64,000 nucleotides of DNA. Source: an uncultured Collinsella sp. (GTDB lineage: Bacteria > Actinomycetota > Coriobacteriia > Coriobacteriales > Coriobacteriaceae). The translations under genes were made by a program, and so were the position numbers. The notes beneath the pieces were generated by a model, which searched no databases, was not told where the DNA came from, and worked only from the letters and a program-made list of their open reading frames with translations. The DNA is taken from NCBI GenBank assembly GCA_959026725.1, contig CAUFMG010000004.1, positions 62,001-126,000 on the forward strand, in the 5' to 3' direction. This document shows, piece by piece, positions 1 to 7,213 of the stretch (the first letter of the stretch is position 1; each line of letters opens with the position of its first letter).

Positions 1-262
1 TGGGGTTCGCACGCGTTTCGGCATAGACCGTAGCGCCAATCCCCTGAGCCGTAAGCGCACGCTCGAGTGATGCCGTGAGCCCCAAACGTGCAATACCAGG
101 GTCTGTCACGATAAGGACCTTCTGGATCGAGCGCTTTTGAAGCACCGCGGGCACATCCTCGGCATGCTCCAAAATGCGCGGCTCGGTATAGGGCAGAATC
201 GGCAATGCAATGCGAAAAACCGTCTGATATGTTCGGCACCAGGCACGACGGGCTAGATGCAT
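1..262 (-). CDS. Iron-containing alcohol dehydrogenase, N-terminal part (cut by window edge)
   Basis: The 87 visible codons read leftward off the window. The translation contains KVLIVTDPGIARLGL and then LERAL...GIGATVYAE, which matches the NAD-binding N-terminal half of group III iron-dependent alcohol dehydrogenases. These enzymes interconvert alcohols and aldehydes or ketones with NAD(P)H. The metal-binding His residues would lie beyond the edge and cannot be checked. The ATG at 262 is preceded by a GGAG-type ribosome site. The family assignment is fairly safe; the substrate is unknown. Confidence 0.75.
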   Translation of the reverse strand, partial: MHLARRAWCRTYQTVFRIALPILPYTEPRILEHAEDVPAVLQKRSIQKVLIVTDPGIARLGLTASLERALTAQGIGATVYAETRANP

Positions 263-280
263 AAAGGAAACTCCTTCATT

Positions 281-296
281 TGTTGATAGGTCAACA
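281..296. promoter_or_regulatory. Operator-like inverted repeat between divergent genes
   Basis: TGTTGA-TAGG-TCAACA is a perfect 6-bp inverted repeat 19 bp upstream of the alcohol dehydrogenase start and inside the divergent promoter region shared with the rubrerythrin gene. The surrounding 263-518 interval is AT-rich and holds no credible gene. The repeat is likely a repressor or activator site. Its spacer of 4 is too short for a standard FNR box, so the regulator is not identified. Confidence 0.4.
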
Positions 297-518
297 TTTG
301 CTCGACCGATTGTACTCAGCGGAGATCGCAGACGGTATGCCAATCGTTAATCAATCAACATCTTCATATCTCAAAATTGTTTTATTAAAAATCATTCCTA
401 ATAGGCTTCACATTTGGTTGCATTTATGGATAATAGAACTCGTCAAGACGCACGTCCGGAGAGGGCCCTTACGGGACCGGACGAGCGCACAATCGCCATC
501 GATCGAAAGGATCGAATC

Positions 519-1079
519 ATGAAGTTTGTTTGCCCCGTTTGCGGTTATGTGGAAGAGTTCGACGGCGACCAGCTGCCCGAGGACTTCAAGTGCCCCCAGT
601 GCGGCGTTCCCGGTTCTCGTTTCCTGAAGCAGGAGGAGGGCCAGCTCGAGTGGGCTGCCGAGCACGTCGTGGGCGTCGCCAAGATGGAGGGCGTCTCCGA
701 GGACATCGTTGCCGACCTGCGCGCCAACTTTGAGGGCGAGTGCTCCGAGGTCGGTATGTACCTGGCCATGGCTCGCGTCGCTCATCGCGAGGGCTACCCC
801 GAGATCGGCCTGTACTGGGAGAAGGCTGCCCACGAGGAGGCCGAGCACGCCGCCAAGTTCGCTGAGCTCCTGGGCGAGGTCGTGACCGACTCCACCAAGA
901 AGAACCTCGAGATGCGCGTTGAGGCCGAGAACGGCGCCACCGCCGGAAAGACTGATCTTGCCAAGCGCGCCAAGGCCGCTGGCCTCGATGCCATCCACGA
1001 TACCGTGCACGAGATGGCTCGCGACGAGGCTCGTCACGGCAAGGCTTTCGCCGGCCTGCTCAAGCGCTACTTTGGCTAA
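519..1079 (+). CDS. rbr: Reverse rubrerythrin (rubredoxin domain first)
   Basis: A 186-residue protein with an N-terminal rubredoxin-like iron site (Cys5, Cys8, Cys25, Cys28) followed by a ferritin-like four-helix diiron domain, seen as repeated ExxH signatures (HEEAEH near 107, DEARH near 170). This order is that of reverse rubrerythrins, cytosolic NADH-linked peroxidases that remove hydrogen peroxide and help oxygen tolerance in obligate anaerobes. The reading frame is open upstream to 414, but the ATG at 519 gives the standard MKFVCPVCGY start and has GAAAGG upstream. It is monocistronic and followed by a strong terminator. Confidence 0.92.
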   Translation: MKFVCPVCGYVEEFDGDQLPEDFKCPQCGVPGSRFLKQEEGQLEWAAEHVVGVAKMEGVSEDIVADLRANFEGECSEVGMYLAMARVAHREGYPEIGLYWEKAAHEEAEHAAKFAELLGEVVTDSTKKNLEMRVEAENGATAGKTDLAKRAKAAGLDAIHDTVHEMARDEARHGKAFAGLLKRYFG

Positions 1080-1112
1080 GCCAACCGCTTGAGACATAAC
1101 CTCTAGCTCGAT

Positions 1113-1146
1113 GAGGCCCGGACCGTATTGGTTCGGGCCTTTTTCG
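1113..1146 (+). terminator. Rho-independent terminator of rubrerythrin
   Basis: GGCCCGGACC pairs with GGTTCGGGCC (one G-U pair) around a GTATT loop and runs into TTTTT. It lies 34 bp after the rubrerythrin stop. Confidence 0.85.
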
Positions 1147-1210
1147 TGCCTCACAAACTTGTTAACTACCTGAAATAGGACCGCCTTCGGCATAGGTTTC
1201 TCGTCAAAAA

Positions 1211-1333
1211 CTAAGTGAGTAGACTTTTTGGAACTTGCCGAGCACGCCATCCATATTGCTTTATAAAGCCGCAGGTAAATGACTTGTTTCAAAACGGCCT
1301 GGTCGCCAAAGTGCTAAAAGCCTACTCACTTAG
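1211..1333. repeat. Terminal-inverted-repeat element, copy 1 (~122 bp)
   Basis: The ends CTAAGTGAGTAG and CTACTCACTTAG are perfect inverted repeats, followed inward by ACTTTTT / AAAAGC. The interior matches copy 2 at 2632-2753 over most of its length, including CCTGGTCGCCAAAGTGC. It has no coding capacity. It looks like a MITE or a mobile non-coding hairpin. Its right end overlaps the last codons of the nuclease-like gene and supplies its TAG stop. No clear target duplication is visible. Confidence 0.75.
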
Positions 1334-2455
1334 AACCGCAGCCGTCCACGATCGAGCTGTTTTGTGTCTAACGGGCATCTTTCCGTCGATTACTCCCAAT
1401 TTTGTCCAGTCAACGAATAGTTCAGACCTGAGTAATGTCTCAGCCCTTTGCTCATCTGAGCTTTTATCACGATATTCAGCATCGAGCATCCTGCATACGG
1501 CCTTAACGATCGCGCGGAATCTATCCTCATCCGATATCTGTCTGTGTGTCAGGAGAAGCACATCGTAGCCCATGGCCTGAAGGGCCGTCATGCGGTCAGC
1601 GTCACGCAAGCCATCCCCTGCGCGTCCGTGCGAGGCCTTTCCCTGACATTCAATGGCCACCTGTCGCCTGCCGTCCGGCGAAGACAGAAGTATGTCGATA
1701 TATACACGGGACTTTCCCACAATCGCTCGAGCACTTGTGCTTAGCATCACTTCAACATTAAGCTCTATGTCGCAAAAACCTTCGCCTCCCAGGGATCGCG
1801 GCAGTGCAAGTAGCAAATACGCCTCGACCTCAAAAGGCGACGCGGCACCCAATGGAACGAGTTGCGATACCGCCATAAATCTATTGCCGTAACGCATCCC
1901 ACAAACATCTGAACAAAAACGGTCAAGGTCTCCGCCCAAAACCAAAGCGTCTCGACGCCATAAATTTGAGGCGGTGCCGTCCTCGGACGGGCAGCGCGCC
2001 CAACCGAACGTTGTCGAAATCGCACCCGAATCAATTGCACGCGAAAGCTCCGTCTCAAGTAACGCCGGCAGGGCACACACCGCAAACAAGCCACACATCT
2101 CCGCCAATACCAAAAGAAGCTGAAGATCCGTCAGATGCCGTGACATGATGAATGCCGTCAGTAGAGGAGACGTAATCAAAAATCCATGCTCCGTTTCCAG
2201 CACGGATTCCCTGGGGAGCTCACCAAGAAATAGCCGCTGCCTAATGCTGGCAGGACAAGTCCGTTTGTTTCTCGTCTGAACCAATGTATGCAACGGAAAA
2301 CCGAGCGCGACCGCAGCCGTCGGGTTGCGGGCGAGATCATATCGCTGCCGGTCTTCTTCCGGTCGTGGAAGCGGCGGACACAAAGCGCGGACTTGAGGAG
2401 GCAAACGCCAGTACCTAAAAGCCGATATGTCACAAAGTAGATCCTTCATAGGCAC
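1322..2455 (-). CDS. Restriction-endonuclease-fold (DUF559-like) protein
   Basis: A 377-residue protein without a confident family name. Residues 250-305 look like a PD-(D/E)XK nuclease core: Asp254 in a YID strand, then IECQG (Glu269, Gln271), a basic helix with DADRM, and the strand YDVLLLT. This resembles the DUF559/Vsr-like endonuclease fold. The N-terminal 230 residues have no motif I recognise but are reminiscent of AbiEi-type proteins. Base composition is visibly less GC-rich than its neighbours. It stands alone between two copies of a 122-bp inverted-repeat element, and its TAG stop is inside copy 1. No good ribosome site precedes ATG 2455; ATG 2449 is an alternative. A defence or mobile-DNA role is inference. 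Confidence 0.65.
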   Translation of the reverse strand: MPMKDLLCDISAFRYWRLPPQVRALCPPLPRPEEDRQRYDLARNPTAAVALGFPLHTLVQTRNKRTCPASIRQRLFLGELPRESVLETEHGFLITSPLLTAFIMSRHLTDLQLLLVLAEMCGLFAVCALPALLETELSRAIDSGAISTTFGWARCPSEDGTASNLWRRDALVLGGDLDRFCSDVCGMRYGNRFMAVSQLVPLGAASPFEVEAYLLLALPRSLGGEGFCDIELNVEVMLSTSARAIVGKSRVYIDILLSSPDGRRQVAIECQGKASHGRAGDGLRDADRMTALQAMGYDVLLLTHRQISDEDRFRAIVKAVCRMLDAEYRDKSSDEQRAETLLRSELFVDWTKLGVIDGKMPVRHKTARSWTAAVLSE

Positions 2456-2532
2456 AGGAGAACACGAATTTCAACCCAGTCAGTCACGCATTGGCGCGAA
2501 CGCACCAAAAATGGCGCCGAACGGACTGCCAA

Positions 2533-2598
2533 GTTTTCAACAGCCCTCCCCAACTGGCCAAAAGCTTGTCGAGAGCTGGACGAAGCCCTGTTGAAAAC
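2533..2598. repeat. Inverted repeat with wide loop
   Basis: GTTTTCAACAG at 2533-2543 is exactly inverted as CTGTTGAAAAC at 2588-2598 and is followed by CCCATTTTTTT. It sits in the 290-bp gap 2456-2745, whose remainder is the second TIR element. It could be an end pair of a decayed element or a terminator-like hairpin. Confidence 0.5.
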
Positions 2599-2631
2599 CC
2601 CATTTTTTTCTCATGCAGAAGCTTTACGCGG

Positions 2632-2753
2632 CAAGTGAGTAGACTTTTTTGAACATTCCGAGCAGGCCGGTCTTCCTGCTTTTCAAAACCGCAGGTAGAT
2701 AACTTGTTACAAAACTGCCTGGTCGCCAAAGTGCTAAAAGTCTACTCACTTAG
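2632..2753. repeat. Terminal-inverted-repeat element, copy 2 (~122 bp)
   Basis: AAGTGAGTAGACTTTT at the left end is perfectly inverted as AAAAGTCTACTCACTT at the right end (16-bp arms). The interior aligns with copy 1 at 1211-1333. Copy 2 keeps a better inverted repeat than copy 1. Its right end contributes the last Lys codon and the TGA stop of pdxR. Confidence 0.75.
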
Positions 2754-4182
2754 GTTGCAGAGCACCCCCCATTAGCTGCAATTCCAAGGTATTAAGCATT
2801 TTTGGACTCAAATCGTCATACTGGACAAGAATTTGAGTTGAGTTTTTAGGGACAGATGCGCCATCGGCACACCAATAACAGTCACTGATATCGACAAAAG
2901 GGATACTCGAGCGCGTGAGGGCCCGCACAAAAGAGCTTCCGCCCGCTCCACGCTCCGCAACCACGATACAGTAAAGGCCCGCGTCTGCATGCTCGATCGA
3001 GACCTCTCCTGCCGGAAATACCTTCCGCACAAGCGCCACCAGGCCATCACGCGCCTCACGAGCACGTACGCGTACGCGGTTCACGTGCCGCTCGTAATCT
3101 CCCGATTCGAGCAAGCGCGCCAACGCCACCTGATCTACGGAGCTGACCGACGAGGCGTAGAAGCCCAGCTCGCGCCTAAATCGTTCCATGAGCTCATCGG
3201 GCAGGACCATATACGCCAAACGCAGGGCCGACGACAGGCTTTTCGAAAAGGTATTGGTGTAGATGACCGATTGGGCAGCATCAATCGACGCGAGTGCGGG
3301 GATCGGTTTGCCGGCAAGGCGAAACTCGCAATCGAAATCGTCCTCAATGAGATATCGACCCGGCCGCTCGGCAGCCCAGCTCAGGAGTGCGTAGCGACGT
3401 GCGATGCTTGTCACCAGGCCGGTCGGATACTGATGGGACGGCATGAGGTGAAGAACGTCCGCCCCGGCATCGAGCAGCTCGCCCAAGTTAACGCCCTCAC
3501 CATCCAGCGGAATATGCCGCACCTTACAGCCCATGGCCTGATAGATGCGCGTCAGACGCAAGTAGCCCGGATCCTCGACGGCGTATATCTTGTCCGCGCC
3601 AAGCAGCTGAACCAACATCGTGTCAAGCAGCTGAGCGCCAGCACCGATGACGATATTATCGGGATTGACGTTCATACCCCTCGTCCCGCGAAGATGATGC
3701 GCGATTGCAAGCCGAAGCCGAGCTGTGCCTTGCGCGGGGGCGGGCGAGAAGATTTCACGCTCATCTTCGGACGTCAACGTCGCCCGCAGAGCACTTTGCC
3801 AGAGACGTGCGGCTTCCAAAGCAGAAGGAGAGAGCGAGGCGAATTGCTCAGGCTGCTCGCCAGCATCATGTGCGTTAGAGCCCGCAGCAGCGGAATCTCG
3901 ATCGAGCTCTGTCTCGGTCGAAGCCAGAACCGGGGCTTCGGGAAGCTCGCACGCGTAGTAGCCGCGACGCGGCTTTGAGCAAATATAGCCCTCGGCAAGC
4001 AACTGACTATATGCATTCTCGATAGTAATCACGCTAATTCCCAGATGACTGGCAAAGGCACGTTTGGAGGGCAGGTGCTCCCCCGCCGCAATGCGACCGG
4101 CGACAATATCGTCTCGAATTTGCTGGTAAACATACTCATAGAGCGATGATTCGCCACGTTGTTCCAAATTGTAGTCAAGCAT
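2746..4182 (-). CDS. pdxR: MocR-family PLP-dependent regulator of B6 synthesis
   Basis: A 478-residue MocR/PdxR protein: an N-terminal GntR-type winged helix (residues 8-75, with the recognition region SKRAFASHLGISVITIENAY) joined to a fold-type I aminotransferase domain (about 125-470). The PLP lysine is predicted at Lys314 in NTFSKSLSSALR. Proteins of this type sense PLP and activate pdxST. It is divergent from pdxS with a 145-bp gap holding repeated CTGACCTTAT boxes, as expected. Its stop codon is formed by the end of a TIR element. Confidence is high because domain, neighbour and operator all agree. Confidence 0.93.
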   Translation of the reverse strand: MLDYNLEQRGESSLYEYVYQQIRDDIVAGRIAAGEHLPSKRAFASHLGISVITIENAYSQLLAEGYICSKPRRGYYACELPEAPVLASTETELDRDSAAAGSNAHDAGEQPEQFASLSPSALEAARLWQSALRATLTSEDEREIFSPAPAQGTARLRLAIAHHLRGTRGMNVNPDNIVIGAGAQLLDTMLVQLLGADKIYAVEDPGYLRLTRIYQAMGCKVRHIPLDGEGVNLGELLDAGADVLHLMPSHQYPTGLVTSIARRYALLSWAAERPGRYLIEDDFDCEFRLAGKPIPALASIDAAQSVIYTNTFSKSLSSALRLAYMVLPDELMERFRRELGFYASSVSSVDQVALARLLESGDYERHVNRVRVRAREARDGLVALVRKVFPAGEVSIEHADAGLYCIVVAERGAGGSSFVRALTRSSIPFVDISDCYWCADGASVPKNSTQILVQYDDLSPKMLNTLELQLMGGALQPK

Positions 4183-4193
4183 GAGTTAGCCAC

Positions 4194-4260
4194 CTGACCT
4201 TATCGCATCATTCAATCTGATATTAGTCTGACCTTATTATTATCTCTAAAACTGATTATT
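4194..4260. promoter_or_regulatory. PdxR operator region (repeated CTGACCTTAT boxes)
   Basis: CTGACCTTAT occurs at 4194-4203 and again at 4228-4237 in the same orientation, 34 bp apart. Related CTGATATTA and CTGATTATT sequences lie at about 4217 and 4252. MocR regulators are known to bind paired direct repeats in the gap between their own gene and pdxS, so this array is the likely binding site for activation of pdxST and autoregulation. Confidence 0.65.
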
Positions 4261-4327
4261 CCGCTATACCCAGCTCCCCTATAGGATGTTCCGTCAAGCA
4301 ATACACATGCCAACCAAGGGAGCAACC

Positions 4328-5218
4328 ATGGCAGAACAGACCAGCAAGGCCGATCGCGTCAAACTCAATCGCGAGCTCGCGCAGATGCTCAAGGGCGGCG
4401 TCATCATGGACGTCACCACGCCCGAGCAGGCACGCATCGCCGAGGAGGCAGGCGCCTGCGCCGTCATGGCACTCGAGCGCATCCCGGCCGACATCCGCGC
4501 CGCCGGCGGCGTGTCGCGCATGAGCGACCCCAAGATGATCAAGGGCATCCAGGAGGCCGTCTCCATCCCTGTTATGGCCAAGTGCCGCATCGGTCACATC
4601 GTCGAGGCCCAGGTACTGCAGGCCATCGAGATCGACTACATCGATGAGTCCGAGGTTCTCTCCCCCGCCGACGATGTCTACCATATCGACAAGACGCAGT
4701 TTGACGTCCCGTTTGTCTGCGGTGCCCGCGACCTGGGCGAGGCGCTGCGCCGCGTCGCCGAGGGCGCTACGATGATCCGCACCAAGGGCGAGCCGGGCAC
4801 GGGCGACGTTGTCCAGGCCGTGCGCCACATGCGCAAGATCCAAAAGCAAATCCGCGACGTTGTTGCCCTGCGCGACGACGAGCTCTTTGAGGCGGCCAAA
4901 CAGCTGCAGGTTCCGGTCGAGCTGGTACGCGAGGTCCACGCCACGGGCAAGCTCCCCGTCGTGAACTTTGCCGCTGGCGGCGTGGCAACCCCTGCAGACG
5001 CTGCGCTGATGATGCAGCTGGGTGCCGAGGGCGTCTTTGTGGGCTCGGGCATCTTTAAGAGCGGCGACCCCGCCAAGCGTGCCGCCGCCATCGTCAAGGC
5101 CGTCGCCAACTTCACCGATGCCAAGCTCATCGCCGAGCTTTCGGAGGACCTGGGCGAGGCCATGGTCGGCATCAACGCCGACGAGATCGAGATCATCATG
5201 GAGGAGCGCGGACGCTAG
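4328..5218 (+). CDS. pdxS: PLP synthase, synthase subunit PdxS
   Basis: A 296-residue (beta/alpha)8 protein that makes pyridoxal 5'-phosphate from ribose 5-phosphate, glyceraldehyde 3-phosphate and ammonia supplied by PdxT. Asp28 (IMDV), the catalytic lysine Lys85 (PVMAKCRIGH) and the second lysine Lys153 (IRTKGEPGTG) are all present. Length is normal for the family (about 290-300). The frame is open to 4286, but ATG 4328 has AGGGAG seven bases upstream and matches the family N-terminus. It is transcribed with pdxT, 20 bp downstream. Confidence 0.97.
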   Translation: MAEQTSKADRVKLNRELAQMLKGGVIMDVTTPEQARIAEEAGACAVMALERIPADIRAAGGVSRMSDPKMIKGIQEAVSIPVMAKCRIGHIVEAQVLQAIEIDYIDESEVLSPADDVYHIDKTQFDVPFVCGARDLGEALRRVAEGATMIRTKGEPGTGDVVQAVRHMRKIQKQIRDVVALRDDELFEAAKQLQVPVELVREVHATGKLPVVNFAAGGVATPADAALMMQLGAEGVFVGSGIFKSGDPAKRAAAIVKAVANFTDAKLIAELSEDLGEAMVGINADEIEIIMEERGR

Positions 5219-5238
5219 TCCGGCAGAAAGGATCGCAC

Positions 5239-5826
5239 ATGAGCGATTACGCAGGCCAGTCGGTCGCCGTGCTGGCGGTCCAAGGCGCTTTTGCGGAGCA
5301 CGAGGCAAGACTGTCCGAGCTGGGCGCACGATGCATTGAGCTGAGGCAAGCGGCTGATTTGAAGCAGGACTTTGATCGTCTGGTTCTCCCTGGCGGCGAG
5401 TCCACCGTTCAAGGCAAGCTACTTGATGAGTTGGGCATGCTCGACGAGCTTCGCGAACGTATTGTTGAGGGCATGCCCGTGCTGGGCACCTGCGCCGGTT
5501 TGATTCTGCTGGCTCACGACCTTGCCGCCCATGACGATAAGGGCACGCCACGTCTGGCAACCATGGATGTACTCGTTGAGCGCAATGCCTACGGCCGACA
5601 GCTCGGCAGCTTTCGAACCAAGGGGCAGATAGCCGGCATCGACGGCGAGGTACCGCTGACGTTTATCCGCGCGCCCCGCATCGTCGAGGTCCACGGCGAC
5701 GCCAAGGCCTTGGCCGAAGTCGACGGTCGAATCGTCGCCGCCCGTCAGGACAACCAGCTCGGCGTAACCTTCCACCCCGAACTCGACGAAGACACCCGCC
5801 TCCACGAACTGTTCCTGCAAATGTAG
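5239..5826 (+). CDS. pdxT: PLP synthase glutaminase subunit PdxT
   Basis: A 195-residue class I glutamine amidotransferase that hydrolyses glutamine and channels ammonia to PdxS. The nucleophile is Cys85 (GTCAGL), the oxyanion region is GGES at 52-55, and His179/Glu181 (FHPELDED) complete the triad. A GAAAGG ribosome site precedes ATG 5239. The gene directly follows pdxS and completes the deoxyxylulose-independent B6 pathway. Confidence 0.97.
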   Translation: MSDYAGQSVAVLAVQGAFAEHEARLSELGARCIELRQAADLKQDFDRLVLPGGESTVQGKLLDELGMLDELRERIVEGMPVLGTCAGLILLAHDLAAHDDKGTPRLATMDVLVERNAYGRQLGSFRTKGQIAGIDGEVPLTFIRAPRIVEVHGDAKALAEVDGRIVAARQDNQLGVTFHPELDEDTRLHELFLQM

Positions 5827-5866
5827 ACAGATAAAACGAGCGTGGATTTTCGGACACTTAGAAATT

Positions 5867-5930
5867 GAGAGTGGATAATCTCCCACTTTGAGCCAATATT
5901 CAGGCCAAAACCGGGAGATTATCCACTCTC
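5867..5930. repeat. Perfect 18-bp inverted repeat after pdxT
   Basis: GAGAGTGGATAATCTCCC (5867-5884) is exactly inverted as GGGAGATTATCCACTCTC (5913-5930) around a 28-base centre. There is no T-run, so it is not a standard terminator. The 323-bp gap 5827-6149 contains this repeat, a decayed copy of another palindrome family (5936-5957), and two nested hairpins, and no gene. Confidence 0.75.
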
Positions 5931-5935
5931 ATTCT

Positions 5936-5957
5936 GACTAGTCATTTAAGAACGTCC
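5936..5957. repeat. Decayed copy of the TTTAAGAACGTCCCC palindrome family
   Basis: GACTAGTCATTTAAGAACGTCC contains the CTAGTCAT and TTAAGAACGTCC blocks of the intact palindrome at 48206-48263, in a rearranged order. It is best read as a remnant of the same short repeat family. Confidence 0.45.
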
Positions 5958-6007
5958 AACGGCTACTTTGGACCACGAAGGCGCCACAGGTAGAGGACGG
6001 ACAGCGA

Positions 6008-6107
6008 GCGCCCGCCAGAGCGAATAAATTGGCATGAAAAGAGGACGGCATAGACCTTCTGGTCATGCCGTCCTCTTTGAATGACAAGTTGTCGCTCTGG
6101 TGGGCGC
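6008..6107. terminator. Nested bidirectional hairpins
   Basis: An inner stem AAAGAGGACGGCAT (6038-6051) pairs exactly with ATGCCGTCCTCTTT (6065-6078). An outer stem GCGCCCGCCAGAGCGA (6008-6023) pairs with TCGCTCTGGTGGGCGC (6092-6107, G-T at one position). The inner stem has A-run and T-run ends and would terminate transcripts from both directions, pdxST from the left and the RGG gene from the right. Confidence 0.7.
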
Positions 6108-6120
6108 GCAGCGTCAACTA

Positions 6121-6147
6121 GTTACGCGGTTCGTAGAACCGCGTAAC
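6121..6147 (-). terminator. Hairpin directly after the RGG gene
   Basis: GTTACGCGGTTC and GAACCGCGTAAC form a perfect 12-bp stem with a 3-base loop, starting three bases after the stop of the leftward RGG gene. It lacks a U-tract, so it may protect the 3' end or work together with the following nested hairpins. Confidence 0.55.
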
Positions 6148-6149
6148 CC

Positions 6150-7061
6150 CTAAAAACGGTTGCCGCGGAAGCCGCCACCGTTGCGGCCGCCACGGTCGCC
6201 ACCGCGACCGCCGCGGTCGTTACCGCGGTTGCCGCCAAAGCCGCCACGGTTGCCGCCGCGGTCGCCATAGCCACCACGGTTGCCGCCAAAGCCGCCGCGA
6301 CCGCCACGGTCGCCGCCACGGTCACCAAAGCCGCCACGGCCGCCGCGATCGCCACCGCGACCGCCACGGTCACCGCCACGGCCACCGCGATCGCCAAAGC
6401 CGCCGCGACCGCCACGGTCACCGCCACGGCCACCGCGATCGTCACGACCGCCGCGAGGACCGCGGTCCTCGTCCAGGCCCATGGCGACGAGCGGAGCAAT
6501 GACCTTATCGAGAGCGGCCATCAGCTCGGTGGCCTCCTCGTAAGAAAGCTCGGGCAGGAGCTTCTCCTTCTTGTTGGCAAGCTCGACCAGGCCCTCAGCG
6601 GCATCCTCGGCAGCGAAGACGACAATCTTGCGCATATCGCCCTCGGCGTCGTCGATTCGGCCGACCAGATCGGCAGCCTCGGCCTCGGCCATCAGGCCAT
6701 CGAGCTCACGAAGGCGCATGCCCAGCAGGTCAGACATTTCCTTCTGCTCCATCTTGGGCTTGAGGTCAAGAAGCTTGATGGCGCGCTCGATGTTCGCCAT
6801 GCGCTCGGCCTTGGCCTCCTCCTCCTTGGAAATAGCAAAGCGACGGCTACGCAGCAGGCGGGCGGCCTTCTGCATCTTGTCCATCAGCTCTTCGTCATCG
6901 TAATCAACGGCGGCCTCGACAACCTCGGCCTCCTCCTCGGCGGAAACCTCGTCAGCAGCCTCAACCTCGGCAGCTTCGGTCTCCACGGTCTCGACTGCCT
7001 CAACCTCGGCAGCCATGGTCTCGTTCTCGGTCTCGTTCATGATCTCTTCGTTCTCAGACAT
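6150..7061 (-). CDS. Acidic protein with RGG-repeat low-complexity tail
   Basis: A 303-residue cytosolic protein in three parts. Residues 1-55 are very acidic (Glu/Ala/Val rich). Residues 56-195 are predicted helical, with LLDLKPKMEQKEMSDLLGMR and a region resembling a winged-helix-like unit. Residues 202-303 are a disordered tail made of repeated DRGGRGG, GGFGDRGG and NRGG units ending GGGFRGNRF. RGG boxes are known RNA-binding and phase-separation motifs. There is no DEAD or S1 domain, so no enzyme function can be assigned. It is monocistronic. An RNA-associated or nucleoid role is inference from the tail. Confidence 0.85.
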   Translation of the reverse strand: MSENEEIMNETENETMAAEVEAVETVETEAAEVEAADEVSAEEEAEVVEAAVDYDDEELMDKMQKAARLLRSRRFAISKEEEAKAERMANIERAIKLLDLKPKMEQKEMSDLLGMRLRELDGLMAEAEAADLVGRIDDAEGDMRKIVVFAAEDAAEGLVELANKKEKLLPELSYEEATELMAALDKVIAPLVAMGLDEDRGPRGGRDDRGGRGGDRGGRGGFGDRGGRGGDRGGRGGDRGGRGGFGDRGGDRGGRGGFGGNRGGYGDRGGNRGGFGGNRGNDRGGRGGDRGGRNGGGFRGNRF

Positions 7062-7213
7062 GAGACTCCTTCTTGGCCCTCTCGGGCTTCATCGCCCCAT
7101 TCGCGGGGCCCGTCGCGCACTCTTTGCGCTTTAAACATTCATGCCTCTCGGCAAAACGTCCATTAGTTTATGGTGTCGCCCGCTAATCTAGCTGCAGAAT
7201 CTATGTGCACACA

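Noticed and set aside
1211..2753. Insertion sequence with transposase
   Set aside because: The enclosed protein has a nuclease-like fold but no DDE, HUH or serine-recombinase motifs, and no target duplication is seen.
5867..5930. Replication origin from DnaA-box-like arms
   Set aside because: Only two imperfect boxes, no AT-rich unwinding region, and no dnaA or dnaN nearby.
6150..6460. CRISPR-like or tandem DNA repeat array
   Set aside because: The repeated CCGCCACGG units are codons of the RGG tail in an intact frame, without unique spacers.
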